Part shown: positions 8,216-16,782 of the stretch, piece after piece
Position numbering within the stretch: the first letter of the stretch is position 1
Layout: every line of letters starts with the position of its first letter
Assembly: GCF_051235805.1 (NCBI RefSeq)
Contig: NZ_JBPNXV010000001.1
Coordinates: forward strand, 1,302,001-1,366,000
Length of the DNA stretch: 64,000 bases
Source of the DNA: Pseudothermotoga_B sp051235805
Lineage (GTDB): Bacteria; Thermotogota; Thermotogae; Thermotogales; DSM-5069
Reading direction: 5' to 3'
The notes under the pieces: generated by a model
Databases searched by the model: none
Told to the model about the DNA's origin: nothing
The model's input: only the letters and a program-made list of their open reading frames with translations
Made by a program: the position numbers and the translations under genes

Positions 8216-9542
8216 TTTGTGAGTAATTTTGAACAAACCTCTGAGAGACTTTGATGATGTCTCCTGCACCTACAAAGAGGTATACCGTTTTCTCCTGTGG
8301 TTTGAAGGCTTCGAGTAGCTCTTCAAGTTTTGGAAAGTATCTTGCTTGTTTGCCATGCGATATCAAGCCATCGACTATCATCTTGGCTGAGATCTGCGGA
8401 ATAGCCTTTTCGAAGGCTCCGTAGACTTCAGTGACGTAAATCTCATCGGCATCTTTGAGAGCTTTCGCAAAATTACCATCTTCACGCAATAAACGTGTGT
8501 ATCTGTGAGGTTGAAAGATCACAACTTTCTTCTCCTCTGGAAAAACTTCCTTCGCAGCGGCGATGAGCGATCTTATTTCATCGGGTGTGTGAGCATAATC
8601 ATCAACGACATAAGTTCTATCTCTTTCATTCAAAACGGTCACGTCAAAACGTCTGTGTGTGCTGACGAAGTCCTCCAAGGCTGTAAGCACTGCGTCGACA
8701 TTATAACCAATCGACCAGAGCAATGTGAGTACAGCCATAGCGTTCAAAACGTTGTGTTCTCCAGGAACTTTCAATTTCAACTCGTATTGTCTTCCAGCCA
8801 ACTCTATCGAAGCGATCTGCAACAGTCCTTTTCTTTCTCTGCTCAACAGTTTGCATGTTCCTGAAGATCTGCCGAAGGTATGAGTACCAAGGTTAGAGGT
8901 GTTTTTGTCCTCTGAGAAGGTTATTACTGCTCTCCGAGTCTTTCTCGCCAGATTTTCAAAACAGGATCTGTAGAAGTTCTCGTTGTTGTCATAATTTTCA
9001 AGATGATCTTGGCGAGCATTCGTGATTATCAGAAAGTCTGGAGAAAAAGCGGAAAACTCTGGCTGACTTTCATCGAGCTCATAGACGTATGGACCTTTTC
9101 CAGAACGATAGTTGTAGAACTCCAAAGACTTGTGCATACCTCCGAGGAAGACCGTAGGATCTTCACCAAGAGATTTGAGACAATGCGCAACCATAGCTGT
9201 AGTTGTGGTTTTACCATCTGAACCGGTGATCGCGAACTGGGTTACGCCATCCAGAATGCTCCTTAGAAACTCAGACCTACTCATAACTTTGACTCCTTCT
9301 GCTCTCGCCCTGAGAATCTCTGGGTTGTCAGAATGAACAGCAGGTGTGTGTACTACAACATCTGGATGGAGCCAGTTCTCATAGCTGTGGCCAATAAAGA
9401 CGTGTATACCCGCACTCCTGAGAATATCTATTTGCTCATTACCACATATATCAGAACCGTAGACATCATCTCCTCTAAGACGACAATGCAAAGCCAACGA
9501 ACTCATACCAATTCCGCCAATTCCCACAAAATGAATTTTCAT
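8205..9542 (-). CDS. murC: UDP-N-acetylmuramate--L-alanine ligase
   Basis: This 445-residue Mur ligase adds L-alanine to UDP-N-acetylmuramate in the cytoplasm. The N-terminal Rossmann domain has GIGGIGMSSLA (residues 7-17), the ATP loop is TGSDGKTT (106-113), and the C-terminal part includes DDYAHTPDEI and HRYTRL, both typical of MurC. Most MurC proteins have GTHGKTT in the ATP loop; I recall an Asp-containing version in Thermotoga, so this is probably lineage-specific. The ATG overlaps the murG stop (ATGA-type overlap) and the gene ends in the shared terminator. It is the last gene of murD-ftsW-murG-murC. Confidence 0.95.
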   Translation of the reverse strand: MKIHFVGIGGIGMSSLALHCRLRGDDVYGSDICGNEQIDILRSAGIHVFIGHSYENWLHPDVVVHTPAVHSDNPEILRARAEGVKVMSRSEFLRSILDGVTQFAITGSDGKTTTTAMVAHCLKSLGEDPTVFLGGMHKSLEFYNYRSGKGPYVYELDESQPEFSAFSPDFLIITNARQDHLENYDNNENFYRSCFENLARKTRRAVITFSEDKNTSNLGTHTFGRSSGTCKLLSRERKGLLQIASIELAGRQYELKLKVPGEHNVLNAMAVLTLLWSIGYNVDAVLTALEDFVSTHRRFDVTVLNERDRTYVVDDYAHTPDEIRSLIAAAKEVFPEEKKVVIFQPHRYTRLLREDGNFAKALKDADEIYVTEVYGAFEKAIPQISAKMIVDGLISHGKQARYFPKLEELLEAFKPQEKTVYLFVGAGDIIKVSQRFVQNYSQKRR

Positions 9543-10558
9543 CTCAATTCCTCCAACACAATTTTAGCAATCGTCTCTGCTGGATTGTCTCTCTTTTCAT
9601 CTTTTCTGCCAAGCTTGATAGCACTCAGCAATTTCTCTAAAAGCAGCTTTGGCGTCAAATCTTTCTCTCTAACAACAACGCCTCTACCGATCTCTTCAAC
9701 GTACATCGCGTTGAAAATTTGATGATTTCCTGCAGACCCCTCCCACGGTATCAACACACCAGGTACACCGTAATAGAGCATCTCACTTACTGCTATTGCA
9801 CCAGCACGAGTTACAACTGCCTCTGCTCCTTTCCACGCGCAAGACATATCGTGTATATAGTCAAAAGCTTGAACGTTTTTATACTGCGACAATCTCTTCG
9901 TCCAGGAGCTATCCCCTGTGCTGTGCACGAATTTCATACCTTTCTCAATCTTGTATACCTCTTCCATCAGTCTGTTTATGAATTCACTTCCTTTGCTTCC
10001 TCCAATTACCAATACATAACCTTCACCGAACTGCGATGAACTACACACCTTAACTCTTATTGGATTACCCGTGACAACGATCTTCTTTTTTGCCGAATCA
10101 GGAAAATACTTTATACTCTCTTCAAAGGCGACAAGAATTTTCCTCGCACTCTTGCTGAGAACCTTGTTCGCCAGACCTGGTAAGACATTCTGTTCTTGAA
10201 CAAAAAAAGGTTTTCCACTTTTCTTGCACATCTTCGCCACTGGATAGGAAACATACCCACCAGTGACGAATCCAAAATCACAATCTTTCACTTCCGAGGC
10301 TATCATACTCTCAATTCGAAAGATTTTCAATAGTCTACCCAAATTGACTGGGTTGAAGATAGGTCTTTCCAGTCCCTTTAGATCAACAGCCACGAACTTG
10401 TATTCTGGATGCTCTACAGGAATGATTCTACTCTCGAGACCTCTCTCCAGGCAGAAATAGGTTACGTCGATCTTCTCCTTTAAAGCAAGGGCTTCAAGGA
10501 CAGCGAGCGCAGGATAAAGGTGTCCACCTGTTCCTCCACCTGCGGCTGCAACTCTCAT
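9539..10558 (-). CDS. murG: UDP-GlcNAc:undecaprenyl-pyrophosphoryl-MurNAc-pentapeptide GlcNAc transferase
   Basis: A 339-residue GT28 glycosyltransferase that turns lipid I into lipid II on the inner face of the cytoplasmic membrane. The first glycine loop GGGTGGHLYPALA is at residues 7-19, EQNVLPGLANK and the GNPIR hinge follow, and the UDP-GlcNAc region has VIGGSKGS and RAGAIAVSE (the usual form is RAGA.T..E). It is slightly shorter than the E. coli enzyme. ATG 10558 overlaps the ftsW stop and its own stop overlaps the murC start, so the three are translationally coupled. Confidence 0.95.
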   Translation of the reverse strand: MRVAAAGGGTGGHLYPALAVLEALALKEKIDVTYFCLERGLESRIIPVEHPEYKFVAVDLKGLERPIFNPVNLGRLLKIFRIESMIASEVKDCDFGFVTGGYVSYPVAKMCKKSGKPFFVQEQNVLPGLANKVLSKSARKILVAFEESIKYFPDSAKKKIVVTGNPIRVKVCSSSQFGEGYVLVIGGSKGSEFINRLMEEVYKIEKGMKFVHSTGDSSWTKRLSQYKNVQAFDYIHDMSCAWKGAEAVVTRAGAIAVSEMLYYGVPGVLIPWEGSAGNHQIFNAMYVEEIGRGVVVREKDLTPKLLLEKLLSAIKLGRKDEKRDNPAETIAKIVLEELR

Positions 10559-11634
10559 TTCTCATCACTTCCATGTGTGACCATGTTGATCACGACTCCG
10601 AGACCCAGTAACATGGTGATGATAGAAGTGCCACCATAACTGATGAAAGGTAGAGTAACACCAGTTACAGGCAAAGTCCCGGTGACGACGCCAAGATTGA
10701 CAAGCACCTGAAGCATTATCAGAAAAGAAAAGCCAACTATGTACGATGTTGCAAAGGCATCTTCTAATCGCTGAGTCAGCTTGAGAAGCACGGCAATTAG
10801 AATGAAAAACAACACAACAATCACAATAATGCCGATCATTCCGAATTCTTCACCCATTGCAGCCAAGATGAAATCTGACACTACAGCTGGTATAGCCAGC
10901 TTAACCTCACCAAGTCCAACTCCCTTTCCCGCTAGCCCCCCCTCTCTTAAAGCCTGCACTGCCTTAGAGACTTGATCTGGAAAATTGCCCTCAAGAAAGG
11001 TCCTCAGTCTCCACAATTGATAGTCCTTCAGAAACAAACCTGTCTTCAACGCACTGAAGAACAATATGAACAGCAGTATCAGAGTCATAGAGATATAGAT
11101 GGCTCGCGTGCCATGAGAATAAAGCATCAAAATCACGACTAAGAAAAGAATAAGAGATGTGCTCAAATCGGGCTCTATCAGAATCAACCCGAGAATTGGC
11201 AAACTCATCAACAGAGGTTTGAAAAACCCTCGATAAAACTCTCTCATGTGTTCCCTATTCTGAGCAATATAGGCTGAAAGACATAACAGTAAAGCGATTT
11301 TAGCAATTTCAGAAGGTTGAATGCTGAAGCCAGGTAAGTTGATCCACCTTTTTGAACCATTTATCTCAGGAAAAAAAAGGGGGATCAATAGAAGCCCTAT
11401 GACCGTGAAATAGTAAAACTGAGCAAGCTTCATGTGTATCCTGTAGTCAACCAACATTGCCGCGGCCATTAGGAATGTACCAATTGCCAATCTCAAGATA
11501 TGAGAATACAAGAGATTTCTGGCAAGATTACCAAAGATATTCATCTGTGCGCCGATATCAACACTTGCAATAAGAATGATGCCAACCGATATGAGTATTG
11601 AAACCACGAGGAGAATCGGCACAGCATCTGTCAA
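10555..11634 (-). CDS. ftsW: Peptidoglycan glycosyltransferase FtsW (SEDS family)
   Basis: A 359-residue polytopic membrane protein of the SEDS family that polymerises lipid II, in FtsW's case at the division septum. About ten helices are visible, with family motifs INGSKRWINLPGFSIQPSE, an IEPDLSTS stretch and the C-terminal ISYGGTSIITMLLGLG. Position between murD and murG argues for FtsW rather than the elongation homologue RodA. The start is TTG 11634, directly after the murD stop, with GAGGG a few bases before it. No FtsI/PBP partner is in the window. Confidence 0.9.
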   Translation of the reverse strand: MTDAVPILLVVSILISVGIILIASVDIGAQMNIFGNLARNLLYSHILRLAIGTFLMAAAMLVDYRIHMKLAQFYYFTVIGLLLIPLFFPEINGSKRWINLPGFSIQPSEIAKIALLLCLSAYIAQNREHMREFYRGFFKPLLMSLPILGLILIEPDLSTSLILFLVVILMLYSHGTRAIYISMTLILLFILFFSALKTGLFLKDYQLWRLRTFLEGNFPDQVSKAVQALREGGLAGKGVGLGEVKLAIPAVVSDFILAAMGEEFGMIGIIVIVVLFFILIAVLLKLTQRLEDAFATSYIVGFSFLIMLQVLVNLGVVTGTLPVTGVTLPFISYGGTSIITMLLGLGVVINMVTHGSDEK

Positions 11635-12924
11635 TTAGCCCTCACCCTCTTGCAATGATTGTACCACACGAACGAAGTGATCTCCCCTTTTGGAGTAGTC
11701 TTCGTACAGATCAAAGCTGGCACCAGCTGGACTCAGGAGAACAACATCACCGTCTCTGGCGATCTTCATCGCATTGTAGACGGCTTGTTCCATGTCATTT
11801 ACAATCGTGAACGGAAAATCCTCTTTCTTGAGAAAGACTTCGATAGCATTCACAATCTCACCAAAGATGAATGCGTGCTTGACCTTCCTTTTCATTTCCT
11901 CAACCAGCATGGCATAGTTCTCGTTCTTACCTTTGCCAGACAAGATCAAAATGACGTTCCTACTCGTGAAGTTTTGAAGGGCTGATACAGTAGCAGCGGC
12001 ACTGGTTGCCTTTGAATCATCGATAAAAGTTATTCCATTTATCTTTCTCACGAATTCCATTCTATGCCTTGGAGGTCTGAAATCTTCTAAAGCTTTCAGA
12101 ACCACGCTTGGTTCAACATTTAACAATGAGAATACCTTCAGAACGGCCGAGAGGTTTTCGAGGTTCTGGAAGGTCCAAAGAAGATCATTCTTAAAATGAT
12201 AACTTCTACCGTCGTAAGTAATTTGCGAAAGGGGCTCTTCGACAACCAAAGGTTCAAAGCTGTGAAAAGTATCATCATTCTGATCAACATTAATCAGTGA
12301 TTGATCAGAGACATTGAAAATTTTCAACTTTGCGAACTCAAAAATCTTGAGCTTTGATTTCACGTAGTGTTCAAAGGTAGGATGCCAATCCAGATGATTC
12401 TGCTTAATGTTCAGTATCACTCCAAGATCGATTGGCAACTGCTTAGACCAGAAAAGCTGAAAACTACTGAGTTCCAGAACAACATACTCTGGGTCTAACC
12501 CCAAGAGATTTGCAACTGGCTCACCGATATTGCCACACAGATAACTGCTCAAACCCATTGCCTTCAAAACATGGAAGATCATACTACACGTAGTTGTCTT
12601 GCCATTAGAACCTGTAACACCTATTACAACACGAGGTTTTTTCATGTTCAAGACCACATCTATGTCTGTAACCGTCTTTTCAGGACATTTCGAGATCACA
12701 GGATGATCAGGTTTCACAGAGGGACTGACGACAACAAGGTCTGCTTCGCATATTCTCTCTGTATTTTGACCCTCTTCAAATTCTATGTCCATTGACAAAA
12801 GAGACGATTTCTCATCATCGCTCAAATATCTCGACTCACTGACAAAAACTCTGTGTCCAATCTTTTTCAATTTGGTCGCCAATGCTCTGTTCCCTACACC
12901 ATAACCAACCAATGCGTAATACAA
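11635..12924 (-). CDS. murD: UDP-N-acetylmuramoyl-L-alanine--D-glutamate ligase
   Basis: This 429-residue cytoplasmic Mur ligase adds D-glutamate to UDP-MurNAc-L-Ala. It shows the N-terminal ALVGYGVGNRALA, ATP loop VTGSNGKTT (residues 103-111), ELSSFQLFW (the MurD ELSSFQL signature), NQNHLD-like NIKQNHLDWH, and FIDDSKATSAAA, which is diagnostic for MurD. The start is TTG 12924, seven bases after AAGGAGGT. It is the first gene of the cluster; the genes that often sit beside it (murE, murF, mraY) are absent here and must lie elsewhere. Confidence 0.95.
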   Translation of the reverse strand: MYYALVGYGVGNRALATKLKKIGHRVFVSESRYLSDDEKSSLLSMDIEFEEGQNTERICEADLVVVSPSVKPDHPVISKCPEKTVTDIDVVLNMKKPRVVIGVTGSNGKTTTCSMIFHVLKAMGLSSYLCGNIGEPVANLLGLDPEYVVLELSSFQLFWSKQLPIDLGVILNIKQNHLDWHPTFEHYVKSKLKIFEFAKLKIFNVSDQSLINVDQNDDTFHSFEPLVVEEPLSQITYDGRSYHFKNDLLWTFQNLENLSAVLKVFSLLNVEPSVVLKALEDFRPPRHRMEFVRKINGITFIDDSKATSAAATVSALQNFTSRNVILILSGKGKNENYAMLVEEMKRKVKHAFIFGEIVNAIEVFLKKEDFPFTIVNDMEQAVYNAMKIARDGDVVLLSPAGASFDLYEDYSKRGDHFVRVVQSLQEGEG

Positions 12925-12943
12925 GATTGCTACCTCCTTGAAG

Positions 12944-12949
12944 ATTATA
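12944..12949 (-). promoter_or_regulatory. Possible -10 element for murD
   Basis: A perfect TATAAT is present upstream of murD, but the -35 region at 17 bases (GCAATA) is poor, and a start site about seven bases downstream would leave a leader of only about a dozen bases containing the ribosome binding site. It is the best candidate in the 222-base divergent gap 12925-13146, which otherwise holds only the eda promoter. Confidence 0.35.
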
Positions 12950-13088
12950 GAACAGATCTTCTCCTGTATTGCGAAGAACAGTTTAACAAAGGGTTCATTT
13001 GCACACTCTGCTCGGTCTCAAGACTTTGATGCTTGAGAATGATCAGAGAAGTAATCGAGAGAATCTTTTTTCCTTAAGGTTAATAATC

Positions 13089-13117
13089 TTTACCATTCTG
13101 CAAAATGAAGATATAAT
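13089..13117 (+). promoter_or_regulatory. Promoter for the eda-tctCBA operon
   Basis: TTTACC (13089-13094), 17 bases, then a perfect TATAAT (13112-13117). The predicted start near 13124 gives a short leader of about 23 bases carrying the ribosome binding site GAAGGAGGTG. Confidence 0.7.
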
Positions 13118-13146
13118 AAAACTGTTCTTTGAAGGAGGTGAAACAG

Positions 13147-13779
13147 TTGACGGTAGTTGAGAAGCTGATTGAATATGGTATCGTTGCGGTCATCAGAGCC
13201 GATTCTCCATCGCGGGCTGTAGAGATGTGCAGGGCATGCAGAGATGGTGGTATTGTTGCAATCGAGGTTACTTTCAGTGTACCACATGCTGTTGAAGTGA
13301 TTCAGCAAATAGACAGAGAAATAGGCAATGAGATCTTGCTTGGTGCTGGAACCGTTCTCGATCCTTACACTGCCAAGATCGCCATCGAAGCTGGGGCAAA
13401 GTACATCGTTGCACCAAATCTCTCTGAAGAAACAGCTCTTCTGTGTAATAAACACAGAGTTCCTTACATTCCCGGTGTTCTCACACCAACTGAGATAGTT
13501 AAGGCGCTCGAGCTGGGAGTACCTTTGATGAAGCTTTTCCCAGCTTCCGCGGTTGGTCCATCTTACATCAAGGCAATTCATGGACCACTACCCCAAGCAA
13601 AGATCATGCCAACAGGTGGTGTCGAACTTGAAAATGTGAAAGACTGGATAAAAGCAGGTGCTGCGGCTGTTGGAGTAGGTGGAGGTCTGACCAAAGGAAC
13701 CAAGGAAGAGATAGTTCAAAAAGCGAGAAGGTTCGTTGAACTCGTCAAAGAAGCTCGTGCTGAGATGAAAGGGAGGTGA
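13147..13779 (+). CDS. eda: KDPG/KHG-type aldolase
   Basis: A 210-residue class I aldolase of the KDPG/4-hydroxy-2-oxoglutarate family, which cleaves 2-keto-3-deoxy-6-phosphogluconate to pyruvate and glyceraldehyde-3-phosphate. The catalytic Glu is E40 in IEVTFSV, and the Schiff-base Lys is K129 in PLMKLFPAS; GAGTVLD and MPTGGV are also family motifs. The start is TTG 13147, six bases after the extensive site GAAGGAGGTG; the frame is open to a TTG at 13129, but that precedes the site. No dehydratase or KDG kinase is nearby; instead its stop overlaps the region of the tctC start, so it is co-transcribed with a Tct transporter. The true substrate may be another 2-keto-3-deoxy acid. Confidence 0.92.
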   Translation: MTVVEKLIEYGIVAVIRADSPSRAVEMCRACRDGGIVAIEVTFSVPHAVEVIQQIDREIGNEILLGAGTVLDPYTAKIAIEAGAKYIVAPNLSEETALLCNKHRVPYIPGVLTPTEIVKALELGVPLMKLFPASAVGPSYIKAIHGPLPQAKIMPTGGVELENVKDWIKAGAAAVGVGGGLTKGTKEEIVQKARRFVELVKEARAEMKGR

Positions 13780-13784
13780 AGGTT

Positions 13785-14738
13785 GTGAAAAAAGCGCTTT
13801 TAGTGACATTCTTGGCAGTCTTTTTCACAACAGTTCTTGCTGCCGACTATCCAAGAAAAGCTGTCACGATCATCTGTCCGTGGGGTGCTGGTGGTGGCAC
13901 AGACAGAATTGCAAGATTTTTAGCTGATGAACTCAGCAAAAAGTTTGGACAACCATTCACAGTTGTAAACAAAACGGGTGGAGGAGGTGCAGTCGGGCAC
14001 AGTGCTGGTGCTTATGCCGCACCGGATGGCTACACTCTCACCCTTGTAACAATGGAAATTGCCTCGATGCACTGGATGGGTCTGACAACACTTACTTACG
14101 AGGATTTCGAGTACATCGCCCAGTTCAACGAAGATTCTGCCGGAGTCATGGTCAAGGCCGATGCACCGTGGAAGACTTTGAATGATCTTTTGCAGGATAT
14201 TAAGGCAAATCCCGGGAAGTACCTTTTCTCAGGAACGGCTGCAGGTGGTATATGGGATCTTGCGAGAATTGGTATGCTCGATGCAGCAGGTATTCCAGTT
14301 GATTACGTAACATGGGTGCCTTCAACCGGAGCTGCCCAAGGGCTTGTTGAATTGTTAGGTGGGCACGTACACGTTGTGACCTGTTCTTTGGCAGAAGCAA
14401 TTACCCAGATACAGAGCGGTCAAGCTCGCGCTTTAGCCGTGATGGCAGACGAAAGAGACCCGAGATTTCCAGATGTGCCAACACTTAAGGAAATGGGCAT
14501 CAATTGGTCTGCAGGTACATGGCGAGGGATCGCTGTTCCGAGAAAAACACCAGTAGAGATAAAGTCAACACTCGAAAAAGCTATATTGGAAATTGTGGAA
14601 ACAGATGCTTTCAAAAACTTCATGAGTACAAACGGTTTCGGCATAAAGGTACGTAACGCTCAGGAATTCTATGAATTTGCGAGGCAACAAGATCAAGCTT
14701 GGAAACACGTCCTTGAGCTTGGTGGATACACCAAATGA
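13785..14738 (+). CDS. tctC: Tripartite tricarboxylate transporter substrate-binding protein (TctC/Bug family)
   Basis: A 317-residue secreted binding protein. The signal peptide MKKALLVTFLAVFFTTVLA is cleaved most likely before ADYP. The mature start PRKAVTIICPWGAGGGTDR is the classic Bug/TctC signature, followed by the second-domain GTAAGGIWDLA and PDVPTLKEMG. Members bind citrate, other di/tricarboxylates, or aromatic and sugar acids, so the ligand cannot be read from sequence. I choose GTG 13785, six bases after GGGAGGTG; GTG 13776 lies inside that site. A strong hairpin follows immediately. Confidence 0.93.
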   Translation: MKKALLVTFLAVFFTTVLAADYPRKAVTIICPWGAGGGTDRIARFLADELSKKFGQPFTVVNKTGGGGAVGHSAGAYAAPDGYTLTLVTMEIASMHWMGLTTLTYEDFEYIAQFNEDSAGVMVKADAPWKTLNDLLQDIKANPGKYLFSGTAAGGIWDLARIGMLDAAGIPVDYVTWVPSTGAAQGLVELLGGHVHVVTCSLAEAITQIQSGQARALAVMADERDPRFPDVPTLKEMGINWSAGTWRGIAVPRKTPVEIKSTLEKAILEIVETDAFKNFMSTNGFGIKVRNAQEFYEFARQQDQAWKHVLELGGYTK

Positions 14739-14768
14739 ATGGTAGCCCTTCAGGGGCTACCATTTTTT
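14738..14768 (+). terminator. Hairpin between tctC and tctB (partial terminator)
   Basis: AATGGTAGCCC and GGGCTACCATT form an 11-bp stem around a TTCAG loop, followed directly by a run of six T (14763-14768, partly shared with the stem). It starts at the last base of the tctC stop codon. The tctB ribosome binding site GAGGTGAG begins at 14769, so read-through must occur for tctBA expression. Confidence 0.88.
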
Positions 14769-14779
14769 GAGGTGAGAAA

Positions 14780-15244
14780 ATGTCAGACACTATCTTGGGC
14801 GTTTTTCTAATTGCTCTGGCAATCTTTGTGCTGATTTCTTCCTCGAGTTTTCCAAACCTTGTAGTCAGAGGCGAGAAATTGCCAGGACCGAAATATTTCC
14901 CCTCTTTGTTGTCTATTTTGATGATCCTCCTTGGGGTATTCTACATTGTTTCAAGTATTTTCAAGTTGAGAAAGAGAGAGAAAAATCAAATAGACAAATC
15001 TTCTAAAGGTCAACTCTCACCATTGTTGGTAGTTTTGACATCCTCAATTCTCTTCGTACCTGTCGTCCAGCTGGTCGGTACAACTGTTGGAGTAATTGCG
15101 ATAACTTTTTCGATGATGGTTTTCTTTCGTGTCAAGTGGTATTATTCTGCGGTCATTTCAGTAACGCTCGCATTGTTGATTCGACTTGTCTTCGAAGTTC
15201 TGTTCAAAGTTCCTCTGCCAGAAGGTACTCTGATACCACTGTGA
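14780..15244 (+). CDS. tctB: Tripartite tricarboxylate transporter small membrane subunit (TctB)
   Basis: A 154-residue protein with four hydrophobic segments (about residues 4-22, 44-64, 83-103 and 115-150, the last a pair), the normal size and topology of TctB. An early LPGPKYFPSLLS stretch matches the G-PxxFP pattern of the family. The ribosome binding site GAGGTGAG is four bases before ATG 14780. It lies between tctC and tctA, the usual order. Confidence 0.88.
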   Translation: MSDTILGVFLIALAIFVLISSSSFPNLVVRGEKLPGPKYFPSLLSILMILLGVFYIVSSIFKLRKREKNQIDKSSKGQLSPLLVVLTSSILFVPVVQLVGTTVGVIAITFSMMVFFRVKWYYSAVISVTLALLIRLVFEVLFKVPLPEGTLIPL

Positions 15245-15254
15245 GGTGGCTTGG

Positions 15255-16733
15255 ATGACTAACCTGTCAGAGATTCTGAGTTTCAATATTCTTCTTCCTC
15301 TTTTCTTATCTATGACTTTCGGCATCTTCGTGGGAGCGATACCCGGTTTAACTGCGACGATGGCAGTTGCTCTGATAATACCCATCACCTATTACATGCG
15401 CCCATTGGCTGGTCTTGCCATGGTCCTTGGGGTATCATTTACTGCTATCTTTGCCGGAGATATCCCCGCTACATTCTTGAGAATACCTGGAACACCAGCA
15501 TCTGGTGCTGCAACTTTAGATGGTTTTGAACTCTCAAAAAAGGGCAAAGGAGCACTCGCTCTGACACTTGATTTGTTGTGCTCTGCCTTTGGTGGGTTGA
15601 TCGGTGTGATCTTGCTTATCCTTATCGCACCACCTTTAGCGAATCTTGCTCTGAAATTCACCCACTTCGAGTATTTCTGGCTTGGAGTCTTTGGCCTGAG
15701 CATGGCGGCTGTGCTTAGCAAAGGAAATACCATCAAAGGACTCACATCGGCAATTCTGGGGTTGTTGATATCAACTATTGGAATCGACGTCACAACTGGC
15801 TATCCGAGGTTTACCTTTGGCGTTATTGAACTGATGGATGGAGTGAGTTTCATTCCGGCGATGATTGGACTTTTCGGATTGTCAGAAGTTCTGAAGAGAG
15901 TTGGGTTCGGTTTGCAGGCTTTGAAAGTTCCTGCGATAAGAGAAACGACTAAGCTGAGATTTATCGAAGCACTGAGGGAGGTTTGGAAGAACAAATTCAC
16001 AGTTTTGCGCAGCTCTTTGATAGGTACCTTTATCGGAGCTCTACCAGGTGCAGGTGCCGATATCGCTGCTTGGGTTGCCTATGGTGCTGAAAAGAATATC
16101 TCTGGCGATGCTCAAATAGGAAAGGGATCTACAAAAGGCGTCATAGCTCCCACAAGCGCGAACAACGCAGCCATAGGAGGTACTTGGATCCCTGCTCTTG
16201 TCTTTGGTGTACCTGGAGATTCCATAACTGCAATAGTCCTTGGTGCAATGCTCATGTACGGACTCCGACCCGGTCCGATGATCTTTACTGAGTCACGACA
16301 GTTGGTCAACCAGTTGTTCATAATCGCCATAGTGATCCAATTCCTTTTAATTCCAGTGGGTTGGATCGGCATAAAGGCATTCTCGTTGTTCTTGAAACTG
16401 CAAACGAGCATTGTCATGACAGCCGTCGTAGTTTTCTCAGTTATTGGTTCTTATGCTTTAAGGAACAGCTTCTTCGATATCTACGTGATGATCGCTTTTG
16501 GAATCATCGGTTATGCATTGGAGAAATTGGGTATCCCATTGCCACCCATGATTCTTGGGCTGATCCTCGGTAGGATGATCGAAGATAATCTCAGGATAGG
16601 GCTGATAAAAACGAAGGGTAACTTCTTGCCATTCATTACGAGACCCATCAGTTTGACCATTTTGGTTCTCACCATCTTGGTTTTGATTGGACCCCAGTTG
16701 TTTTCAACGATCTTCAAGAGAAAATCATCTTGA
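15255..16733 (+). CDS. tctA: Tripartite tricarboxylate transporter large membrane subunit (TctA)
   Basis: A 492-residue polytopic protein, the ion-coupled transport subunit. Both conserved glycine/proline motifs of TctA are present: GAIPGLTATMAVALIIPITY near residue 28 and GALPGAGADIAAWVAYGAEK in the second half, each in a repeat unit of the inverted-repeat fold. PGDSITAIVLGAM and PLPPMILGLILG near the end are also typical. ATG 15255 follows GAGGTGG by five bases. The gene ends at a hairpin terminator. Confidence 0.94.
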   Translation: MTNLSEILSFNILLPLFLSMTFGIFVGAIPGLTATMAVALIIPITYYMRPLAGLAMVLGVSFTAIFAGDIPATFLRIPGTPASGAATLDGFELSKKGKGALALTLDLLCSAFGGLIGVILLILIAPPLANLALKFTHFEYFWLGVFGLSMAAVLSKGNTIKGLTSAILGLLISTIGIDVTTGYPRFTFGVIELMDGVSFIPAMIGLFGLSEVLKRVGFGLQALKVPAIRETTKLRFIEALREVWKNKFTVLRSSLIGTFIGALPGAGADIAAWVAYGAEKNISGDAQIGKGSTKGVIAPTSANNAAIGGTWIPALVFGVPGDSITAIVLGAMLMYGLRPGPMIFTESRQLVNQLFIIAIVIQFLLIPVGWIGIKAFSLFLKLQTSIVMTAVVVFSVIGSYALRNSFFDIYVMIAFGIIGYALEKLGIPLPPMILGLILGRMIEDNLRIGLIKTKGNFLPFITRPISLTILVLTILVLIGPQLFSTIFKRKSS

Positions 16734-16754
16734 GCAGCCATTAGGCTGCTTTTC
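16733..16754 (+). terminator. Intrinsic terminator after tctA
   Basis: AGCAGCC-ATTA-GGCTGCT forms a 7-bp stem beginning at the last base of the tctA stop codon, followed by TTTC. It should end the eda-tctCBA transcript before cinA. Confidence 0.75.
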
Positions 16755-16757
16755 TTG

Positions 16758-16763
16758 TATAAT
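16758..16763 (+). promoter_or_regulatory. Possible -10 element for cinA
   Basis: A perfect TATAAT lies between the tctA terminator and the cinA start. The best -35-like hexamer (TTGAGC, 16730-16735) is 22 bases away, so the element is weakly supported. Confidence 0.3.
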
Positions 16764-16782
16764 TTACCCTGGAGGTAGTATC

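Noticed and set aside
16687..16782. Upstream extension of cinA
   Set aside because: It runs through the tctA terminator; TTG 16783 has a well-placed GGAGGT and starts the conserved domain.
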